A DNA stretch of 64,000 nucleotides, taken from NCBI GenBank assembly GCA_030867875.1, contig JAOWCC010000936.1, forward strand, positions 13,586,095 to 13,650,094, read 5' to 3'. Position numbers and translations under genes: made by a program. The notes under the pieces are model-generated. The model ran no database searches, had not been told where the DNA came from, and saw nothing but the letters and a program-made list of their open reading frames with translations. The stretch is from Actinernus sp. WN-2022. Its lineage: Eukaryota; Cnidaria; Anthozoa; Actiniaria; Actinernidae. Of this stretch, positions 23,570 to 36,025 are shown in pieces (position 1 is the first letter of the stretch; each line of letters opens with the position of its first letter).

Positions 23570-24360
23570 TATGAAGAGAATGCTGTGCATGACATGGAAT
23601 CCTGCATTACTGCCATCCAATCGTGGATGCTTGCTGACAAACTCAAACTGAACTCGGATAAGACTGAATTTATCCTCCTTGGCACTAAACAACAATTAGA
23701 TAAAGTTAGGACTGACCATCTGACTGTTGGTGATTGATCTATACAATATTCACCTGTAGTTAGGAATCTGGGATCCTGGTTCGATGCTAAACTAAACATG
23801 CTCTCATATTAACAAGATCTGTAGCTCTGGTTTTTACTACTTATACAACATGTGTAGAACCGAGTCTTTAATACACGCATTTATTACTAGTATGATTGAC
23901 TATCAGTTGTAACAGTCTGCTTGATGGTCTACTTGCATGTTATATTGCTAAACTTCAGCGCATACATAATGCTTCGGCTAGACTTGGCACAGGCTCGCCC
24001 AGGTTTGCTCGCTCTATTCCACTATTAATTGGCTGACAGTTAAGTGCTGTATTTATTTTAAAGTTCTAATTCTTACTTTTAAGTATATATATGGACTTGT
24101 ACCTGAGTATTTAGTTATTCTTATATATGTCAGGAACCACTCTAGATATGAACTCAGGTCATGCCACGCAGTGATTTTATTGCCACCAAGTGGTAAATGG
24201 TTCGCAACGCTTGGTGGGAAATCATTTTCTTCTGCTGCGCCATCTTTATGGAATAGTCTTACAGAGAACATACGAACAATTAAGTGTTTTTTCATCTTTC
24301 AAGGCTGCAGTTAAGAGGCACCTTTTTAGACTTGAATTTAGCGTTTGATATAATTTCATG
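23570..24360 (+). mobile_element. Decayed LINE reverse-transcriptase fragment
   Basis: Plus strand reads CITAIQSWMLADKLKLNSDK, TEFILLGTKQQL, then after stops NLGSWFDAKLNM and, near the end, FSSAAPSLWNSLTENI and KRHLFRLEF: the RT core end and C-terminal tail of a CR1/L2-type element, with stops and frameshifts. The copy in unit 3 (37678-38042) is cut short. Confidence 0.75.
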
Positions 24361-24632
24361 GTTTATTTATTAATTTTATTTTTAATTATATATTTGTGTA
24401 AATAGTTAGCGCGTTATATTTATATTTATATCTATATTGATATTTATACTTAGGCTGAGATTAATAATTCATGTAAATACTAGTTTAGATTTAAGTTATT
24501 TTTACCGCATCGCTTTTAGGATGTAATGCGCACGTGAACATATTGGCATGTAACGTGCGCATTATAAATTAAATATTGTTATTAAATATTATTATGTGTG
24601 TACTCTTTTTTCCAATTCGCTCTTTTTACCTG

Positions 24633-24665
24633 GGCCCGGTTGTTTAAAGAGTGGATACCTTTATC
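24633..24665. repeat. Remnant of the CCGGTTGTT hairpin element
   Basis: CCCGGTTGTTTAAAGAGTGG followed by ATCCAGTG; only one arm left compared with 8461-8602. Confidence 0.45.
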
Positions 24666-24847
24666 CAGTGCTAGGTTCGCTAGGTTAAACTCGTTCTGAT
24701 ATCCCTCAGTGCGAGGCTAACCTGGCAAAACAAAGGATTGCCTTGCTTTGAATCCAAGATGGCCACCAGGTGAAAAGAGTGAATGGTAATTAACGAATAA
24801 AAAGACTAGTATCTGAACAGTTGTTGTAAAAATATGTTTTTACTTAC

Positions 24848-25111
24848 TGTGAATTGTTAAAAGAGCTGATGCTGAGGCTGATCCAAATTTGTTGATGACG
24901 TTACATGTGTAGGTGCCTTCAAAAAGGTTGGTGTTTTTCACATGTGGAACAACTAGCATACTTCCATTTATAGCAACTGATTGAACCCTTCCTCCGCTGA
25001 AACCCCAAGTAACTTCAGGCACAGGTACACCGGTGGCTTTGCATCTGAATGTCACATTAACTCCTTCAAGGACGGTCTGATTTTCGGGGACAACAACCAG
25101 CTCTGGTCGAA
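24848..25111 (-). CDS. Exon 25: Ig domain, class N, unit 2 (crossover chimera)
   Basis: Phase 1-1, 264 bp. RPELVVVPENQTVLEGVN as in exon 33, but VTWGFSGG and GSASASALLTIHS as in exon 17. The high-coordinate intron flank matches exon 33 and the low-coordinate flank matches exon 17. The reading frame is intact across the join. Confidence 0.92.
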
Positions 25112-25396
25112 CTAGAAAATAAAGCACATCCATAAAACACGTTCAGTTTGGGAAGTTTAGGGGTAAGAAAACATTGAAACGTCACGAAGAACCAAACGTG
25201 CATTTATGAAACCAAATGTGCATTTATGATTCTTGAGATCCGAGTTACATTTAAATTACATGTAATATACTTCGAATTTTGGGCGAATCATCAATTTTGA
25301 GAAAACCTCTCTAAAAATATTTCCTTGCTGTAATAAAAAATAAAGCTCTTTAATTGTTTTTTTTCTTGCTATAAAGAACAAGAAGATGTAACTCAC

Positions 25397-25735
25397 ACAA
25401 CACTTCAACGGTTTCCTGAATAGATGTATCACCAAATCCATTGCTAGCTACACACGTGTAGTTTCCTACATCTTCGAGAGAGATACCATACGTGCGTAGG
25501 TAAAGGCGACTGGAAACATTCTGCAAGTTCTGTTTGATGTTACTCTTGACTATCTGAACCACTTGTCTTGAGTCATTACGAGTTAGAACGTCAATCTTTT
25601 GGATTGTTTTATTTCCTTTTCTCCATTCAATTGATGGCTTAGGATAACCACTGGCAAAGCACTCGATGGTCGTGTTCTCATCCCCTCTCAGGAAGGATCT
25701 CGTGTGTGGTCTTGGAACGTATATCTTCACAGGGC
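25397..25735 (-). CDS. Exon 24: Ig domain, class L, unit 2
   Basis: Phase 1-1, 339 bp, donor GTGAGT. VPRPHTRSFLRGDENTTIEC as in exon 32 for most of its length, but the end (FGDTSIQETVEVL) is closer to exon 16 (FGDTPIQETVEVL) than to exon 32 (FGDAPTQKTVEVL). Confidence 0.93.
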
Positions 25736-26614
25736 CTGAAACGTTTAATGAAAATTAAGTGCAACGCTTGATGTGTGTCATCACTTGGTTATGTCAGACT
25801 TGATAAGTATATTGGAAAGTATATATATATTAACGTCCAAGCAAATAAACGAAAGGCTGTTACTTCAACTGCTACTACGATGAAATTCAACCATTTTCTT
25901 TTCTACATTTTTGTCTTCCAAAATGACGCACGAGTCGAAAATATCTAAATCAGTGAAAAATATTACCAGAGGAGCGAATTAAACTATGAATTTTGCAGAG
26001 AGTTTACCTTCGAAATCACGTCCGCCATTACTGAAGTGTGTTCCAAATACTTCGTCATTTTGGACCAGCGGTTTGCTGTCTTGACGTAATTTTCTCAACG
26101 CGCCCCTCTTGTAATTGCGTATTTCCATTTAAAACTTAGTTCTTTCCATTCCATTTTGGGAAAAAAATGTATATACATGTACTTCACTTATAAGTTCGTG
26201 CGAGAGTTTGTGTCAAACGTAGCCCTGCAGTTGTTGTGTTGAGAAAATTACGTCACCTCCGCTGAAAAATTGGCTCTGTCACTGCAACGGGTTCGGGTAA
26301 TGGCGGACATGAAATCAAGAGATTCGGATCCCAATAAATAAGACTTCCCTTCTTCATATCAAAAGATGGTTTGGCAGGAAAAATATAGCAACAATATCAC
26401 TATCTAAACATTTTATCATAGTAGCACTTTAAAACAGCACTTTACCTTCACAATAGCAATTTTATGAAGTACTTGTTTTCGTGGTCAAGAGTTCCACTGT
26501 TATCAAAGTTTTTGTAATCTATATATGATGTATGTTTCTGATAAACAGGGTTTTGAAAAGTGGAATTTCCAGAAAAAAAGGTTATGGTCGGGTGTGTCTT
26601 AATAAAAGTACAAT

Positions 26615-27335
26615 TCATGGTTTTCAACACCAATATGGAACTGTCTTTGATTCGACAAATAAAGTTTACAAGTTTACAAGTTTACAAGTTTACAAGTTTA
26701 CATCGTCAATAGATTAGTATACCTGCTTTTTTCAAGTTGTTTGCTACGAGTTTCCAGATATCTCCACGGCTTGTCGGTTCTCTGCTCACAGAATATTTAC
26801 GACTTTTCAAATGTTGATGGTCTATGGAAGTTGAAATCACTCCACGAAGTATTGAAAACTCGTTATCTTCGCCGTATTTTCTTTTGACACTAAGAACGAT
26901 TTCACTTAGATTATCTCAATATCTGTTGAGTTCTTTCGGTAGAATTTCGTCACGTTTTCCGGGAATTTGTGCTTCTTCTTTGTCTCTTTAGAAATAGTTG
27001 TTGCTCTTGTGATTTTGTTTTCTTGGTCGATAATATACTCCTCAAATGACTTGGAAGTTTTAACATCATTAGTTGGCTGTTTAAGATCAATATTACATTA
27101 TTTTAAAGAAAGTCAAAACCAACAACTTTCGTACCGTAGTGAATGAAAGTGGCGCCTCCGATCTCAACATCCAGTTTGAAAATCCCGATATGTTTTGGCA
27201 GGTGTTTTCGGATTGGACGAAACGCTATTCGCACGTGTAAAAAAGTCGTTTCGCGATTCTGTTTGGCTTAAGAAAATTGTGAAGTGGGTTTTCGCATGAA
27301 TGATTCCATTCGTAAATCTCAGTATGTATGTGATG
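26615..27335. other. Unit 2-specific intron insert with (GTTTACAA)n
   Basis: At 26664-26702 the 8-base unit GTTTACAA is repeated almost five times right after GACAAATAAA, which looks like a CR1/L2-type LINE 3' end. The stretch that follows has no match in unit 1 and no gene that I can see. Confidence 0.5.
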
Positions 27336-27432
27336 ACGCGTAATGCTGTATGCACAATGCAACATGCACGAGGCAACCATGTTTAAATAGCTGTATAAAG
27401 TATCATGTTGAGAAAACTCTAGAGACACTCAC

Positions 27433-27699
27433 CTTTTATTTCCACAGTTGTACCCAAAGTATTATTTCCAGCCCTATTTACCGCCACACATCGGTACTCT
27501 CCTTCATCCTCTATGATTGCATTATCTATAACAAGAGTCCTGTTTCTGTCGTATAACCTTGCACGCGTCAGATTGCCAGACCCATCCTTCCTCCATGTCA
27601 CAACCGGTTGTGGGTCGCCATAAACCACACATGTTAGATTGATATAGTTGCCAATAACAATTGTTGTGCTGCCAGTAATCTTCGATATTCTAGGTAACA
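27433..27699 (-). CDS. Exon 23: Ig domain, class P, unit 2
   Basis: Phase 1-1, 267 bp, donor GGTGAGTG. LPRISKITGSTTIVIGN, CVVYGDPQPVVTWRKDGS, EYRCVAVNRAGNNT. Differs from exon 31 by about one residue (VVYGD versus VVNGD). Cys at about 24 and 71, Trp at about 36. Confidence 0.93.
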
Positions 27700-27749
27700 C
27701 TGGGTAACAGGAAATGAGCGAGGTGAAACGTTAATCCATAAACTGTTCA

Positions 27750-28300
27750 CATACGAACTTGAAATAATACAAAGCAGATCATTTGTATAAATCAAATCCA
27801 TTTAAATCATATAATTATACAAATAATGATATCATACAAACCCTTCATTTAAACCATACAATTAGTGTAACGCAGCAACTTATACAAAGTAGATAGTGTG
27901 CTGGAAAATGGCATTTAAGCCATACAGAATGTGTAAATCATAGAAAATATTCAAGTCATGCAAAGTATGATATAAATTATAAATTATTCAATTTATTCAC
28001 GTTATGCAATAATACAATTCATAGTCCTTGAAAGGTAACCACGCCTTAGCCTCGCATGGCGGATGGATTTGAACCTATACTGATACAAAACCCCTTTCTA
28101 CAGTATGAATATGGATAAATTTTGATTTTCATGCTAGATACAGTCCTCCAACAAAGTTGTCGCGACGTCACCAAAGGCTTGGTTAACTTTCAAATTGGCG
28201 GTCCGAGAACTAAGAATTGAATTAACCATGCTAATCATACAGGTCAGATCATTTGTACATGCAAATCATTTCAATCATACAAATTATGCAATTTTCAGAT
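27750..28300. repeat. Diverged AT-rich repeat and MITE, unit 2 copy
   Basis: Near-identical to 12900-13460; contains the MITE copy at 28022-28212. Confidence 0.65.
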
Positions 28301-29600
28301 CAAGGGGGTTTGGAAGGTCTTCCCAGAATCTGCGAATGAATTACATGTTTATCATCATTCCGTGATGATATCGGCGATCGGTACTCGGAAGCGCTAGTTT
28401 GTCCTGAGAAATCAATGATGTTCTTCACAGAGAATGAATGGGAAAGATTACCCTAGAAAGCTATCAAGTCTAGGATTTAATAGCATTGTTGGAAGTCCAG
28501 TTTTTACCGAACGAAATTGCGAAAATAAAATGTGTGTTCCCCGTGGACCAAACCATTCGATCTTGTGAAGCATTGCCAATCCCCAGCAGTTCTTATAGTG
28601 GTACTATAAGCAGCTGCAAACAGTAAGTTCAAAGTTGTGCTTACGACTTTGGATATTGTCTTTGATTATTCGAAATTCTTCAACACTTGAGCACTGTTAT
28701 GAAGCTTCGGAGTCTGAGTTTGGTGTCGTGGACTTTTTATAGCATCATGAGAAAAGGCGATAGGGTGTTTTGTTCCGGAGTAATTAAATTTGAATTGTGC
28801 TGCATAAAACTCGAAGTACTTGTGTAGATTTATTTGTTTTAACTTGGTAAATCCTTAAATGTTTCATCAAGAGAGTCCTGAAGGATTTTGATGGGAAATT
28901 AAGCTTTATTTGTATCGTAGTTTTATGGCCACCATGTTGGTGTCTAAAAGAGGGACACCAAGATGGCTGCCGTATACAAAGTTATATAAAATTGCCATAT
29001 AGTCATTGGTCAACAGTTCCGTTAGGAAATATTCTAATGTTCTAGAATGTGGGTTATAAGTGTATTTTTGCTAGTTAAATGTTATATTTAATTACATCAA
29101 TGCAAACGAATTTTGCGATCGAGGGTCATCACGACGATGAAAACCACCAATTGCACTTATTAAAATGCCAGAATAGAGCAAAGGAAAATCACGTACATTT
29201 GCTGTTTTTGCCACTCTTTTTTTGGCTGTTATAATTAAAGAACTGTGCATAATATCCTTCGTACATAATACCCTTGTGTAAAACACACGGCCCTTTATGA
29301 TGGATGATACCGCGAGGGACTATACATAGGATTCTACGGTAATTTAAGTTATACTGACTTAGCAGTAAAATATCAAATTATCACTGAAAGTGAAGTAACA
29401 TGTATACTAAAGTTGCGTTCAACATTTTAGTTACATAAAGCAAGTGAATCGTTATGTTTCACTTTGTGAAAAGAACACCCTGTGATAATATTGTTTTCAG
29501 TTTCAGTATCAAATTAATTGATATTATTTTTTTGGACTTCCACATTGAGGAGCTTATATTCAAGTGTGGCTTCTGTATGGGATCTATGTATATGTTGCAG
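28300..29600. other. Intron 22-23, no gene seen
   Basis: Near-identical to 13460-14745, including GGTGTCTAAAAGAGGGACACC, a perfect small palindrome (28941-28961; 14094-14114). The minus-strand open stretch at 29092-29286 (and 14246-14440) is conserved between copies only because the DNA is recent. Confidence 0.45.
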
Positions 29601-29604
29601 GTCA

Positions 29605-30761
29605 AAAAAACACTTCAGGTTAAATTTGTCCAAAATTTGTCCAAACTTATTTATTTTCAACCTAGTTTGTTTTTTTCAACCTAGGTTATTTTTGTTTGAT
29701 ATCAATCATTCTAAAAAGGGATCCTTTCTTTTTGGAGTTTAATTTTTTAGGGGTCACATTCTTAAAATAATTGAACAGGTTTTCGTATTCTACCTCCCCT
29801 ACCTTCCCTTTTCTTTGTCCCACTATCTTCCTTCTACCCCATCCTGATCCCCCTTACCACCATTACATTAATTAATATTACACATCATTATGACTTACTT
29901 TGTTTCATCCCAGACGAGACTCGAACACCCTGAACCATCGGTTTCGAAGACCAGAATTTTACTACTTTACCACAGAAACATTCGATGACGTGGTAGTCAT
30001 TGCAATCACTAATATAACTACGACATCAGGTCGCATGCGCATTGCTAACGAAATCGGACTTTGAAAAATATAACACGGACGGTAACACGGACGATAACAC
30101 GGACGAAAATACAAACGAAGCTTGTGTTGTCTCTGCGTTCTTTTATGAAAACTCAAGGGAAGTAAGAAAGCTAAATTCAGAAACATATATTGTTTATAGA
30201 TGATCAGGTTTACCTTACGGCTCCACTCGTACTTCGAAACAAACTGTGAACCGAACCGACTTTTACAAAGTAATCACTGAGATAAATCATATAAAAACGA
30301 ATCAACGCTAGCATTGACTGGAAGAAGACTTCTACGAAAGAGCTAATTAGTATCTTAAAGTAATGAGTTCAGAGGATCTTGGACTAAACCTCGTACTCGT
30401 TAGACTCAGCTTTCCAAATAGAATAACACGCTGTGACAAGAACAAAATGGAAATACGCATTCCAAATAACGAACTTCTAACTCCTGACAATAAAGAAACA
30501 GTTTTAAATGATATGTAGTTTATAGCACTAATTTGTGACTTAAGACATCACAGGTAAACACTAATTAATAAGGGGAGAGAAATTGTACTGTGATTGAACC
30601 CATAATAAGAAATAAACTAGGTTGATCCAAAATAAACGAGGTTAAAAATAACCTAGGTTGAAAAAAATAACATAGGTTGAAAAAATTACCTAGTTTGGAC
30701 AAAAATAAACTAGGTTGAACCAAAATTAACTAGTTTGGACAAATTTAACATGAAGTATTTT
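29605..30761. mobile_element. TIR element, about 1.1 kb, copy b
   Basis: Same inverted ends as 14750-15831; a few extra AACCTAGGTT-type repeats near the right arm (30610-30680). The tRNA-like stretch is at 29905-29975. Confidence 0.72.
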
Positions 30762-30959
30762 AAATTACAACATATATATTGCTTACGCCTTTGCAAAATA
30801 ACAATGAGCCTTAGTTGGGAATATCAAATTCCGAAAGGGAACAAATGAGCCTTTTTGGCGGATATACAATATATGAGACAGGTTTAGAGGTTAGTCGAGC
30901 TACTTGTACGTGGACATGGTTGTTATATTCAGATTACATTATTCCAATCCATAATAAAG

Positions 30960-31640
30960 CAAGCCTTTTCAATCATATGAACTGTGCAACTCACGCATTT
31001 CATACAAATTATGTAAATTATACAAAGAAGATTATTTTTATAAATCAATTCCATTTAAATCAAACAATTGTACAAATTATGCAACTAATACGACTAATGC
31101 AAAATTATACAAACCCTTTAACCAATACAATTAGTGTATAAATCATTTCAATCATACAAACTTTGAAAGTCATGCAAAGCAGATAATCAGTAAAATCAAC
31201 TTAAATCATACAATAATTCGCGTTATTCAATTCAGGTTATAATCATACAGATCAGATTATTTGTGCACACAAAAATAATTTCAATCATACAAATTATTCA
31301 GGTCATTCAAAGCAGATAATCAGTAACATCAACTTAAATTGTATAATTATTCGTGTTATTCAATTAGGCTAATCATACAGATCAGATTATGTGTGCATGC
31401 AAAAACCATTTTATTCATGCAAAGCAGATAATCAGTAAAATCGACTTTAATCATACAATTACTCGTGTTATTCAATTCAGGCTAATCATAACGATCAGAT
31501 TATGTGTGCATGCACAAATAATTTCAATCATGTAAAGCAGATAATTTAGTAAAATCAACTTAAATCATACAATTATTGATGTTATTCAATTCAGGTTAAT
31601 CCTACAGATGAAATTATTTGTGAAAGTAACATTATTTCAA
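30960..31640. repeat. AT-rich tandem repeat, unit 3 copy
   Basis: Same 115-bp motif as at 4.7 and 16.0 kb, five to six copies, one copy fewer than unit 2. Lies directly downstream of exon 22 in gene orientation. Confidence 0.85.
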
Positions 31641-31727
31641 ATCACACAGAGCAATATTCAAATCGTATAAGGTAGAAACTTGTCCTCGAGTAAAATTTCG
31701 AGAGCGCATGTAGAGACGACAACTCAC

Positions 31728-31994
31728 TGTCGACAGTTAGTGTAGCTGTATGGCTGAAGGTGCCTGCTCGACTGCTCGCTGTACACGTGTAATTCCCTTC
31801 ATACGTGTTATTATTCTTGATGTTAGTAATGATCAGTCTCACGTCCTTTATAAAGTGCGGTACCAGGATCTGTCCTCCATTAAATGTCCACGTGATAGTT
31901 GGTGACGGGACTCCAGATGCCACACACTGGAACGTGACGTTACTTCCTCTTATCACAACTTGATTGACAGGTGAAGTGACACATACGGGTTCAA
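31728..31994 (-). CDS. Exon 22: Ig domain, class N', unit 3
   Basis: Phase 1-1, 267 bp. Opens (V)EPVCVTSPVNQVVIRG where the two other copies read EPEFVTS and VVIGG, so this copy has an additional cysteine near its start. Strand B Cys, ITWTFNGG and EGNYTCTASSRAG are kept. Confidence 0.9.
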
Positions 31995-32035
31995 CTACAA
32001 TAGCAGAAGATAGTAATTAATAACAATATTTCCTC

Positions 32036-32312
32036 AATGGGCCTTTTGGAGTTAGCCAATCACGTGGTTGTACTGGATGGCAAATAAAACTTACTTCATT
32101 TCTTTAAAGGAAAACCTGTTTGTAAATGCTATTTTTGACTTCCTATCGATTGTCGATCTTTCTAAACTGTAACAGCGTTTTAAAAGTTTGTTTGCCATCC
32201 AGTAAAGCATTTCCCATTGGATAACGAGCTCAATTCATTGGTTATTGAAGTAATATATCAGCACGTGACTGTTAGCTTCAAAATGCCTATCAGTCACCTC
32301 GGTCCCTTAGAG
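32036..32312. repeat. Intronic repeat, third copy
   Basis: Matches 591-895 and 17226-17500. Confidence 0.7.
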
Positions 32313-33252
32313 AACATATGTAAAATAATAGCACGGCTGGAATAATAGCCCACACCCCTCCTGCCTCCTCCCATATTAATCAAGTCTAAGTCAAACTAAA
32401 GTTGAGGAGGATGACGGTGAGATAGAGGCAGACCCTACACGATTGACAGATATTTACGACTCTGATGAGGACTACGAAATCGACATTGCCAATAAAATGA
32501 CATCAACTGTTTCTGATCAGTTTAGTTTTAGAAATAACTATTAACTTAAGGTACCAACTATTGAAATAATCATCCTCTTTTAGGGCCAATAAAAATATTA
32601 ACTTCCCAACAATATTTCAAGGAAATACGGTTTTTACATTATTAAATGACGTCCTGCAAGAAAGATGTAAGAGAAGTAACACCCCATATATGGACCTTTC
32701 TATTTTATTTTAAGATTAGCAGTCCAAAACATTGTTATTTTAATAAAGACTAATAAAGAATAGCTTCAAGTGGTGCTGTTATGCCAAGGAGTGGTTTATA
32801 GAGATTCCATGCGGACCCAGAGGACATAAACAATGGGTCTCTAATGACGGTAGCTTACCAGAACGAATTTAAATTAACTTACATCATGTGTTGCAAAACT
32901 TATAATAGCTTTCAATTAATTATCATGGAGTATGGAGATTCGTTCTCTTACCTTATGCTCTCTTCCAACGTAATGATAAAATATCAAAATGTAGGAAATC
33001 CTACTTAGTGTTTAAACAAATATCTTTAAAACAAATATCATAAGCAGAGGCACAGCTACAGTTTGAAATTCCTAACCGCTAGGGGTGTCCGGGAAATGTT
33101 TAAAATCTAAGGTCTCTTAAATGACTGCATTTCCTGCACTATGAGAGTAAGAAACACACTCGCTCTTTCTTTTTCTCTTTTCTTTTATTTCATTAATGTT
33201 TTCTTCTGTCTAAGAGGGAGAGGGTTGTTTTCCTCAGGTAAAGGGAGGTTCC

Positions 33253-33297
33253 GGAGGAACCCGAGGAACCCGAGGAACACGAGGAACCCGAGGAACC
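33253..33297. repeat. 10-bp minisatellite (GAGGAACCC)
   Basis: Four to five copies of CGAGGAACCC (one as CGAGGAACAC), against about two in the unit 2 homologue at 18397-18415. A simple expansion after the duplication. Confidence 0.75.
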
Positions 33298-33421
33298 TAC
33301 CCATGGCTACGCCGCTGATAATACAATATTGAAACTAACTACAAAATCAAGGATATCTTTTAGTCGCAAGGATATCCAAGAGTCGCAAAATACAGAGACT
33401 ATAGTTATTCCATGTACTTAC

Positions 33422-33760
33422 ACAGCAGTTCGATACTTGTTTTCTTTGGCTGCTGGTCAATAGAATTGTTAGCAACACAAGTATAGTTCCCTGCTTCTTT
33501 GTACGTTAGTCCTGTATAACGAGGATATAAAACACTGGACACGTTTTGAAGATGATCTTGAACGTCATCAAACAAAACCTGAACAGTATGTTCTGTATTA
33601 TTTCCTGATACAGTATTTACTAGAGGCACTATAGTGTTGTGTCGTCGCCACATAACCACCGGTTTTGGATAGGCGCTAGCGTAACAGGCTATCGAAACGT
33701 TGGTGACTCCCTGACGGTAGATACGAGTATAGGGCACAGCCAGGTATAAGGTCGTTGGAA
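33422..33760 (-). CDS. Exon 21: Ig domain, class L', unit 3
   Basis: Phase 1-1, 339 bp. PYTRIYRQGVTNVSIACYA, PVVMWRRHN, VSSVLYPRYTGLTYKEAG, NYTCVANNSIDQQPKK. Nearly identical to exon 29, including introns, and less like exon 37. Confidence 0.92.
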
Positions 33761-33839
33761 CTAGATTTTGTAAAAAAAGAGTGAAAAGTAGTTAATAGCG
33801 TTTATGCAAAACTGTTTCATTCACATACGACTTTCATCA

Positions 33840-35750
33840 TTTCAAATGGAAAACTTTTCATCATTTTAAATGGAGAACCTACTAAGTACTTGTCAATTGT
33901 TTATACAATTTAATGAATTTGAATCGTAATTCAAGAAGAATATATGATTACAGAAGGTACAATAATATAATAGCCTTAATGATGCTTAAACGCTCTTTAT
34001 CGGAGCTCTGCCATATTAATGGTGAAACTGACACAAAGAATAGGAGAGAACGTCTAATACTTCAGTAGGCATTATTTAACAATTATTATACGAGTGTCAC
34101 GCAAATTTTAGGGCAAATATGGAGACGTAATACCCACTAGACGTTCCATATCGCCCTGTAGAATACGTTTTAAATGGAACAGAAACCCAAGAATCAAGGC
34201 CGCTGTCGTATAATATATACCTTATTAGATGTTTTTCCCCCCAGATATTACGTTGCTGATATTTTACTCATTGCTAGCATTTTTTCTCGCCTCTGCGGTA
34301 CTCGGAAAAATACATTCGCAACTCTGGTGAATTCATCCGGACCTCTCGTAAATTTGTTGTCAAGACGAAATTCAACCTGAATTATAATATAATAACAAGG
34401 GAAAGCGCCCCAAAACTATGGAGAAAAAATCAAATGACAAGGCCTAGGAAAATGAGTATGACGATTTTTTCTCAGCTAGACAGCCTCAAAATGTAAAACA
34501 AAAAAACCAAGTACGACTTCAACGTTTGGAAACGGTTTTTCCTGTTAAAATTGCTCACAACTCTTCGTAAACAAATAGCGATAAAACCCGTACATTTTGA
34601 AATAAACTACACATGTGTTACCTGAAGGCAAACACTAATTTAAAACGATTTCTGCCTTTTCGTTTTTCAGCTAAAATTAAACTCACAACGCTAATACAAT
34701 CGTGGTACCAAGAAATAAAATTATTACGGAAACGAGTAAACTTAGCGCATAGTTTCATAAGAAAAAGCAGGTTCTTTCATTGTATGGGCTAGGAAATTCA
34801 GCATTCACATTTGGTAATTGGCTTATACATTATGAGTATTTAGTAATTAATACTTACAAGTTTGTTTGTATTATTCTACAGCTATTTTTGTCAAGTTTTG
34901 CAGTGTGCTAATCGCCACTCGAGTGATTTCAACTTGCCGGTTTTCAACTTTCAAATCTTCCACAAATATTCCCAAAAAAATTATCCAGATAATGCGTTCG
35001 GATCCTGATAAAGTTGTCAATGAAACTTAGTGCATCTGAAGTAAAGTACAGGTCAGCTTTCTTACATTAAAATGCATTTTTGATGTCGGAAAACAAACTG
35101 TTTTGAACCCCACGAGGTTGAACTTCAAGTGAAAGTCGTGAACTCCCAGTCAAATTTGTATTCGCTCTGCTGTTTACCACGCAATGGGTTCCTGGCGCTT
35201 GCGTCAAAGTGGGATTTTATTCATTTTTGCCATATAATAAACACCTTATTGACCAAGCTTGTTCGGTCCGGATGGGGAAATATTGGTGTCGTTCTTTTTT
35301 CGTGTATGAATGAACACACGAAAAAAGAACTCGACCAATATCCCCCCATACGGACGTCACACTTGGTCAATAACCCCCATGTAATACCTGGAGAAACATC
35401 TAATAAGTGGTATTTATTCACCGAAGTGGAATTAAGTGCATATTGGTGAATATTTACCGAGACGCAGTTGTACATCAGCGAAACGTCAAACGAGACTAAT
35501 CCACTAACATTTTAATGTTTTTTTCTGGACATGCCATGCGCGCGTCATTGAAATATGGCGAACTTCGCAACTGTAGTGTGCTTAACAATTACATTGTTTT
35601 TATATTCACCTATCGCGGTGAAATATCGACATAGTTAGAACCTCTCGACCAATCAGAACGCTGGAATCTCTATGAAATTCTACTAGTATCCATTATTGGT
35701 ATTACTTATCTCATAATACCTATTGCAGAAAGACCAAGATATATTTTTTG
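33840..35750. other. Intron 20-21, no gene seen
   Basis: Homologous to 18950-21670 but lacking the LINE and part of the GAGAGGTCC palindrome. 35105-35220 is not in unit 2. Confidence 0.45.
35261..35375. mobile_element. Hairpin element, unit 3 form
   Basis: TTCGTGTATGAATGAACACACGAA forms the tip; arms GGTCCGGATGGGGAAATATT and AATATCCCCCCATACGGAC. Shorter loop than at 21146-21284. Confidence 0.72.
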
Positions 35751-35758
35751 TCACTTAC

Positions 35759-36025
35759 CGAAAATAGTAACGCTGGATGAGGAGGTATCATTTGCACATC
35801 TGTTCTTTCTGACGCATCGGTATGTACCTCGGTTACTGAATCTGACGTCCTTTATAACAAGACTTGTGTTACTGATCTGTAGTTCTGAACGGGGAATGAC
35901 ACGTGAACCATCTTTCGTCCAATATACGACTGGTGTTGGCGTGCCACTTGCGTTACATGTAAGAGTTAGCGTGGAACCCTCGATGTATGATGTGTCTTTA
36001 AGCGGTGTTAAGATTCTCGGTGGAA
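35759..36025 (-). CDS. Exon 20: Ig domain, class P', unit 3
   Basis: Phase 1-1, 267 bp. PPRILTPLKDTSYIEGS, LTCNASGTPTPVVYWTKDGS, YRCVRKNRCANDTSSSS. An extra cysteine (NRC) replaces the alanine found at this place in the P exons. Confidence 0.92.
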
